Source: an uncultured Planctomycetaceae bacterium
GTDB taxonomy: Bacteria; Planctomycetota; Planctomycetia; Planctomycetales; Planctomycetaceae
NCBI GenBank assembly: GCA_937975745.1
Contig: CALJUK010000696.1
Coordinates: 1-9,056, forward strand
DNA length: 9,056 nucleotides
Reading direction: 5' to 3'
The notes beneath the pieces are model-generated. The model was not told the DNA's origin. It was given only the letters and a program-made list of their open reading frames with translations, and did not search any database. Shown in pieces: positions 5,771 to 9,056 of this stretch. Both the position numbers and the translations under genes were made by a program. Within the stretch, counting starts at the first letter, position 1. Each line of letters starts with the position of its first letter.

Positions 5771-7168
5771 CTATTGGCCCGGTGCAACGGCTGCCGCATC
5801 GATGTTTGTCGCACCGTCAAATGCGTTCCCCACCAGTTGGATGTTCTTGCAGTTGCCGTCAATGGAAACGTCGCAGCCTTCCTCTGCGGTGCGTGTAATA
5901 CGGCAGCTGGAGATGGTCGTGTCGGCCGTATCTTTGAGGACCAGGCCCGAACCGCAATCCGTCAGTATCAAGGCGTTGAGTGTGAAGCCGCGGCAGCGGT
6001 TCAGAATCAGTGCTCCGGCATCAGTCGTGAATTTGCGCAGGGTCGAATTGGCAATGATGCAGTCGGAGCAGTCTTCGAACGTGACCGTGCCAGGTCGAAC
6101 AAACTGACGGGGATTGAAGGTGTTGCCCGAAACAACGACACGCTCGGAATTGCGGACGTGCAGGTTGGCTGGCTGCGGGGCGAAAAAATTGTTCGCGTTG
6201 ATCGCCACATCGTGGGCATAGTTGATGTCAATGTTTGTTGTGGTGTCGCTGATGACATTGCCCGAAATCGTCACTGAATCGATGGGGTAAATCTCTTTAC
6301 CGGCCAGACGAATATTTGCGCAGCCCGGTGCGACGATCGACTTTTGGTCTTCACTGTAGTTCGCCGAGTGCTGAATAGTGCAGCCGGTAATCGAGATCTC
6401 TGCAACCGACATCGACTTGGTCTCGGGTGAGCCGGAGACGTCAATCAGGATGTTGGCTGCAGTCGTCGGTGTGGCATCGTCCGGCATGTTCCCTTCGATG
6501 TCGCAGCCGGAGACCTGCAGGTTCCGAACATTGCCGTCCCGCACCACAATGCCCCCCTGCCGATTGTAGGAAATGTGAGAGCCGCTCACGTTGATTTGAT
6601 GCAGGTTCACGTTGTCGAGATAGATACCAACACCAGAGTTTTCATAGAGGTGGCAGTCAGAGATCAGGACATTACGGTTCCGTGTGACAAGGTGAATGCC
6701 GTGTCGACACCACCGCACGGACACCTCGCTGACGATGGCTCCCACCGTCTGGAATAATTCGATTCCGTCAGCTTCTTCGTGATGACCGAGAATCTCGATT
6801 CCGGAAACGATTGGCATGCGTTCGTTCCATGTCTCCGGCTGAAATGTTTTTGGCGAAGCCGTCCCCTGATGCGTGCCGACGCATCGCAAGGCGGGTCCTG
6901 GCCCATCCATGACAATCGTGACACCGGCGGTGGCTGTCACAGCAACGCTCTTGTGTTTCGAGAGGTCAAAAACAAGCGGCGCGGTGATGCGCAGGACCTC
7001 GTCTCCTCCCAACCGTAAATTGCCACCACTCTCGTCAATCTGCTGTTGCAGTGCGGCGGTAGAGTCGGGCAATGACTTCAAGTCGGGAATCTGGTCCAAG
7101 GCTCCCGCAGCCATGGCGTGTGACGCGATCGAAAACGCGACGAGGAGGGTAATGCCAGAGAGTTTCAT
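5771..7168 (-). CDS. Secreted right-handed parallel beta-helix protein
   Basis: 465 residues. The signal peptide MKLSGITLLVAFSIASHAMA ends in an AMA-A cleavage site at 20-21. Residues 35-90 form a cap of the pectate-lyase type (SLPDSTAALQQQIDESGG, with FDLSKHKSVAV), and from about 120 to 455 there are roughly twelve rungs, recognisable by repeated V/I-x-I/V-S-G-x/N patterns such as VLISDCHLYENS, INVSGSHISYN, ISITGCTIQHS, VTISGNVISDT and VVVSGNTFNP. Such folds occur in polysaccharide lyases, epimerases and glycan-binding proteins; I cannot identify catalytic residues. Cysteines occur at rung turns. It lies downstream of a tagaturonate epimerase and a sugar mutarotase on the same strand, so action on a uronate- or fucose-containing polysaccharide outside the cytoplasm is plausible. 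A 264-base leader with its own candidate promoter and operator suggests separate control. Confidence 0.88.
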   Translation of the reverse strand: MKLSGITLLVAFSIASHAMAAGALDQIPDLKSLPDSTAALQQQIDESGGNLRLGGDEVLRITAPLVFDLSKHKSVAVTATAGVTIVMDGPGPALRCVGTHQGTASPKTFQPETWNERMPIVSGIEILGHHEEADGIELFQTVGAIVSEVSVRWCRHGIHLVTRNRNVLISDCHLYENSGVGIYLDNVNLHQINVSGSHISYNRQGGIVVRDGNVRNLQVSGCDIEGNMPDDATPTTAANILIDVSGSPETKSMSVAEISITGCTIQHSANYSEDQKSIVAPGCANIRLAGKEIYPIDSVTISGNVISDTTTNIDINYAHDVAINANNFFAPQPANLHVRNSERVVVSGNTFNPRQFVRPGTVTFEDCSDCIIANSTLRKFTTDAGALILNRCRGFTLNALILTDCGSGLVLKDTADTTISSCRITRTAEEGCDVSIDGNCKNIQLVGNAFDGATNIDAAAVAPGQ

Positions 7169-7204
7169 GTGGTGAATTCCATGATGGAAGGAACTGGGTC
7201 GTAG

Positions 7205-7243
7205 ACGGTACGGTGCTCGTGGAGAGTTTCACACCGTACGGTG
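7205..7243. promoter_or_regulatory. Repeated half-site cluster GTACGGTG, candidate operator of the beta-helix gene
   Basis: CACCGTACGGTG (7232-7243) is a perfect 12-bp palindrome. The same half-site GTACGGTG recurs at 7208-7215, so three half-sites lie within 36 bases: 7208-7215, 7232-7239 (inverted) and 7236-7243. The outer copies can also pair as an RNA stem (7205-7215 with 7232-7242, one mismatch, 16-base loop). The cluster begins about 8 bases after the predicted start of the promoter at 7258-7286 and 37 bases before the ATG, a position suited to a repressor or to a hairpin in the leader. Confidence 0.5.
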
Positions 7244-7257
7244 GCAGGCGATAGGAC

Positions 7258-7286
7258 GTTCTACCACAGAAAGTCCAGGATGTCAC
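7258..7286 (-). promoter_or_regulatory. Candidate sigma70-like promoter for the beta-helix gene
   Basis: On the minus strand GTGACA (7286-7281, 5 of 6 to the -35 consensus) is followed after 17 bases by TAGAAC (7263-7258, 4 of 6 to the -10 consensus). Transcription would start near 7251, giving a leader of about 83 bases. The remainder of the gap, 7287-7432, has no frame I can support, only an AATTCG/CGAATT inverted repeat around 7325-7341. Confidence 0.45.
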
Positions 7287-7432
7287 TGCTTGCGGCGGCG
7301 ATCGCCTCTCTCCAGCATATGTTCGAATTCGTGATTCGAATTGTGACGACAGACCCAGTTCAGGGAGAGACGTCGCAAACGCTGCGGTGTTCAAACAGCG
7401 AGATGACTGTTCGACGAGAACCGACGGCATGG

Positions 7433-7879
7433 TCAGTTCATGCGGATGCCGACTGTCAACAAGACATTGGCGAATCGCTGCTGGTCGGCGGTTTGGATTG
7501 TCAGGACATGGTCCGGCGTGGTCACCGCATCGTAGAAGTCCCACTTCTCGATCGGTTCGAGTTCTAACGCGACACCGGCTGATTGCATCGTGTGACGGTA
7601 GTCGGCCCAGACAGGAGGATCTTCCGACAGTGCGTACTGCCCCGACGTCTCGTACATCATTGTGTTAACAGCTTCGACGGGAACAGCCGACAGCAAGGCT
7701 TGTAGAACCTGGTTGCAGGTAACGACACCCGGCATGAGATTCAGATGGACCAGTTCCGCATACGGTCCGATCTTTGACGAAGCGGGATAATTGCCATCGG
7801 CAATCAAGATTTTCGCGTGGTGGCCGGCGCTCGCGATAACCTGCAAGATCGTCGGATGAATCAGCTGGGACTTGAGCAT
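7433..7879 (-). CDS. RbsD/FucU family sugar mutarotase
   Basis: 148 residues, the normal size. These cytoplasmic enzymes interconvert the anomers of ribose, fucose or related sugars to feed the next kinase or isomerase. Family marks visible are the N-terminal helix ending in AGHHAKILIADGNYP (H20 and D28 at the positions known for the catalytic His and Asp of RbsD), MPGVVTCNQVL, SEDPPVWADYRHTM at 85-98, EKWDFYDAV at 111-119 and the C-terminal RFANVLLTVG at 135-144, where the final Asn (N138) is kept and a Phe stands where many relatives have Tyr. The longer length and PVWADYR segment favour FucU over RbsD. It is preceded by a strong AGGAGG, and the epimerase stop lies only 9 bases upstream, so the two are one operon. 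The true sugar is unknown; a hexuronate pathway sugar or L-fucose are candidates. Confidence 0.93.
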   Translation of the reverse strand: MLKSQLIHPTILQVIASAGHHAKILIADGNYPASSKIGPYAELVHLNLMPGVVTCNQVLQALLSAVPVEAVNTMMYETSGQYALSEDPPVWADYRHTMQSAGVALELEPIEKWDFYDAVTTPDHVLTIQTADQQRFANVLLTVGIRMN

Positions 7880-7883
7880 GAAA

Positions 7884-7889
7884 CCTCCT
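7884..7889 (-). promoter_or_regulatory. Strong ribosome binding site of the mutarotase gene
   Basis: AGGAGG on the minus strand ends 4 bases before the ATG at 7879 and overlaps the last base of the TAA stop of the upstream epimerase. The layout implies coupled translation of the two genes from one transcript. Confidence 0.8.
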
Positions 7890-9056
7890 TAGAGTCCTTC
7901 CGACAGCGATTGTAGATGGCGGCAGAAGTGATCGGTGAGAACGTCGGTGTACGTCTCCGGGTGACTTTCCAGTACGGACCGAATCGCCGGCCCCAGTGCG
8001 GGGTCGGTCAGCGTCGAACCGAACGTGCAATGCAGTATCCGCCGGCCGGGTTCCGTAAAACCGGCTCCCCGAGGAACGTCGCACCAACGCTCCAGATAGA
8101 CCTGCTCCAACCGCGTCGCATCCAGATCCGTCGCCCCAGGAACGGAGGCGCTTGCGGCGGATACGTGATAGGTGGCCTTGTCGGTTTCGTAACGACGTCG
8201 CGCAAACGAAATGAGCCGTCGAAACAACGGCTCGTCGTGGTAGGCCACAACCCGCAGCGCTTCCAGGTAACTCGTGCCGGCCGTCTTGACGTGAAACCGC
8301 CCTTTCGTGGCACGCGCCAATGCGGGATACATCGAGAGCTTGTCAGCACCCGAGTGCAGACTCAGTTTGTAGGGACCCAGAGATTCAGCAATCGCCGCGT
8401 GGTCGTTCAGAGACGCCTCCAATGCCGCGACATCACCTTTGTAGTCGACCCCCTTCTCGAAGTCTCCGATGAACCGTGGGGCCAGGCTGACGAGCTTCAT
8501 CCCCCCCATCAAGCATTCGTTGGCGATGATGTAGTGTTCGGCAAGAGTTGTCGGCTGCTCGGTTTCATCGACAGACAGCTCAATTTCGTAGTCGCGACCG
8601 GCGGAGTCATTGACCTGTCGGATGTGGTCGGCCAGCCGCAGGGCGTGCCGGATGGCTGGGCCATACTTCACAGCCGCACGCATACAGGCTTCTTCTGTTA
8701 AATCAATTCGGACCCCAGTTGCCAACACGATGGATTTGCCGAGATACGACAAATACCACGGTGCGGCCTCGCGCACGGCCACGAACTTTGCCCGCAGTGT
8801 GGGCTCGTCGTAATCGTCGGCCCGCTGGTCAACTTCGCCGGACGGATCGATCGTAAAGAAGGTGATCTGGTCGTGGCGGATCCCATCACGAGTATCGACG
8901 CTGATGGCGTGGTGACCATGCGGCTCGACCCATGTGGCTCGATTTCGGGCCGGCTGGTTGATGAACAGGGAAAGCCGATCGCCAACGGATACGTCGAGGT
9001 CGGCATCCCGCCCTATGGCATGCTTCGCGAGATTCGCGTCGGCCGCGCGCGCTCTG
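7889..9056 (-). CDS. uxaE: Tagaturonate epimerase family protein, 5' end beyond the window
   Basis: 388 residues are visible and the N-terminus lies off the right edge. UxaE-type enzymes convert D-tagaturonate to D-fructuronate in the cytoplasm, linking galacturonate and glucuronate breakdown. Supporting segments in order are IGRDADLDVSVGDRLSLF near the visible start, FVAVREAAPWYLSYLGKS around 8786-8737, YEIELSVDETEQPTTLAEHY, PYKLSLHSGADKLSMYP (His at 8354-8356) and FHVKTAGTSYLEALRV, with the acidic and His residues expected for a metal-dependent epimerase. The GTG at 8782 is in frame but is not the start: 91 further codons upstream are open and read as protein of the same family. Full-length members are somewhat over 400 residues, so only a modest N-terminal part is missing. 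It is the first visible gene of the operon with the mutarotase. The substrate could differ within the family. Confidence 0.88.
   Translation of the reverse strand, partial: RARAADANLAKHAIGRDADLDVSVGDRLSLFINQPARNRATWVEPHGHHAISVDTRDGIRHDQITFFTIDPSGEVDQRADDYDEPTLRAKFVAVREAAPWYLSYLGKSIVLATGVRIDLTEEACMRAAVKYGPAIRHALRLADHIRQVNDSAGRDYEIELSVDETEQPTTLAEHYIIANECLMGGMKLVSLAPRFIGDFEKGVDYKGDVAALEASLNDHAAIAESLGPYKLSLHSGADKLSMYPALARATKGRFHVKTAGTSYLEALRVVAYHDEPLFRRLISFARRRYETDKATYHVSAASASVPGATDLDATRLEQVYLERWCDVPRGAGFTEPGRRILHCTFGSTLTDPALGPAIRSVLESHPETYTDVLTDHFCRHLQSLSEGL

Noticed and set aside
7169..7180. Five-codon upstream frame (ATG GAA TTC ACC ACA TGA) whose stop overlaps the beta-helix start
   Set aside because: It could be a tiny leader, but its length and the lack of a ribosome binding site or special codons make it most likely accidental.
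7916..8701. 261-codon plus-strand frame antisense to uxaE
   Set aside because: The minus strand encodes recognisable tagaturonate epimerase motifs throughout; the plus product is Arg/Gln-rich without motifs.

Overview
The window looks like chromosomal DNA from a moderately GC-rich bacterium, most likely a member of the Planctomycetota. This is inference. It rests on the mixture of gene families (a secreted single-heme DUF3365 protein, a large single-heme protein beside a quinol-type nitric oxide reductase, a secreted beta-helix protein and a tagaturonate epimerase), on short or absent Shine-Dalgarno sequences at several genes, and on loose spacing between genes. No rRNA, tRNA, CRISPR array, insertion sequence or phage gene was seen.

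Left half (about 1-5690): a nitric-oxide response module. On the minus strand an Rrf2/NsrR-type regulator (850-1278) is followed by a secreted DUF3365 (Tll0287-like) heme-c protein (175-762). A further gene begins by a 4-base GTGA overlap and runs off the left edge (1-178). Divergently, on the plus strand, come a secreted 437-residue protein with one CXXCH heme motif (1397-2710), a complete quinol-dependent nitric oxide reductase (2875-5109) and a small cupin (5355-5684). The divergent intergenic region holds two back-to-back sigma70-like promoters whose -35 boxes form one inverted repeat (1321-1339), a natural place for the Rrf2 protein to control both arms. A 14-bp perfect palindrome lies 28 bases before the reductase start.

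Right half (about 5771-9056): a carbohydrate, probably hexuronate or deoxy-sugar, module entirely on the minus strand. A tagaturonate epimerase (UxaE family) enters from the right edge and is 5'-truncated by the window. It is followed after 9 bases by an RbsD/FucU-type sugar mutarotase with a strong ribosome binding site, and then by a secreted right-handed beta-helix protein that has its own candidate promoter and an operator-like cluster of repeated half-sites. The two modules converge at about 5685-5770, where a nested hairpin could act as a shared terminator.

Working picture: the Rrf2 protein senses NO or redox stress and controls NO reduction at the membrane by the quinol-fed reductase, while two exported single-heme proteins provide sensing, NO binding or electron transfer outside the cytoplasm. 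The right-hand module is a separate sugar-use unit. The least explained parts are the 437-residue heme protein and its link to a reductase that needs no cytochrome donor, and the unassigned partial gene at the left edge.
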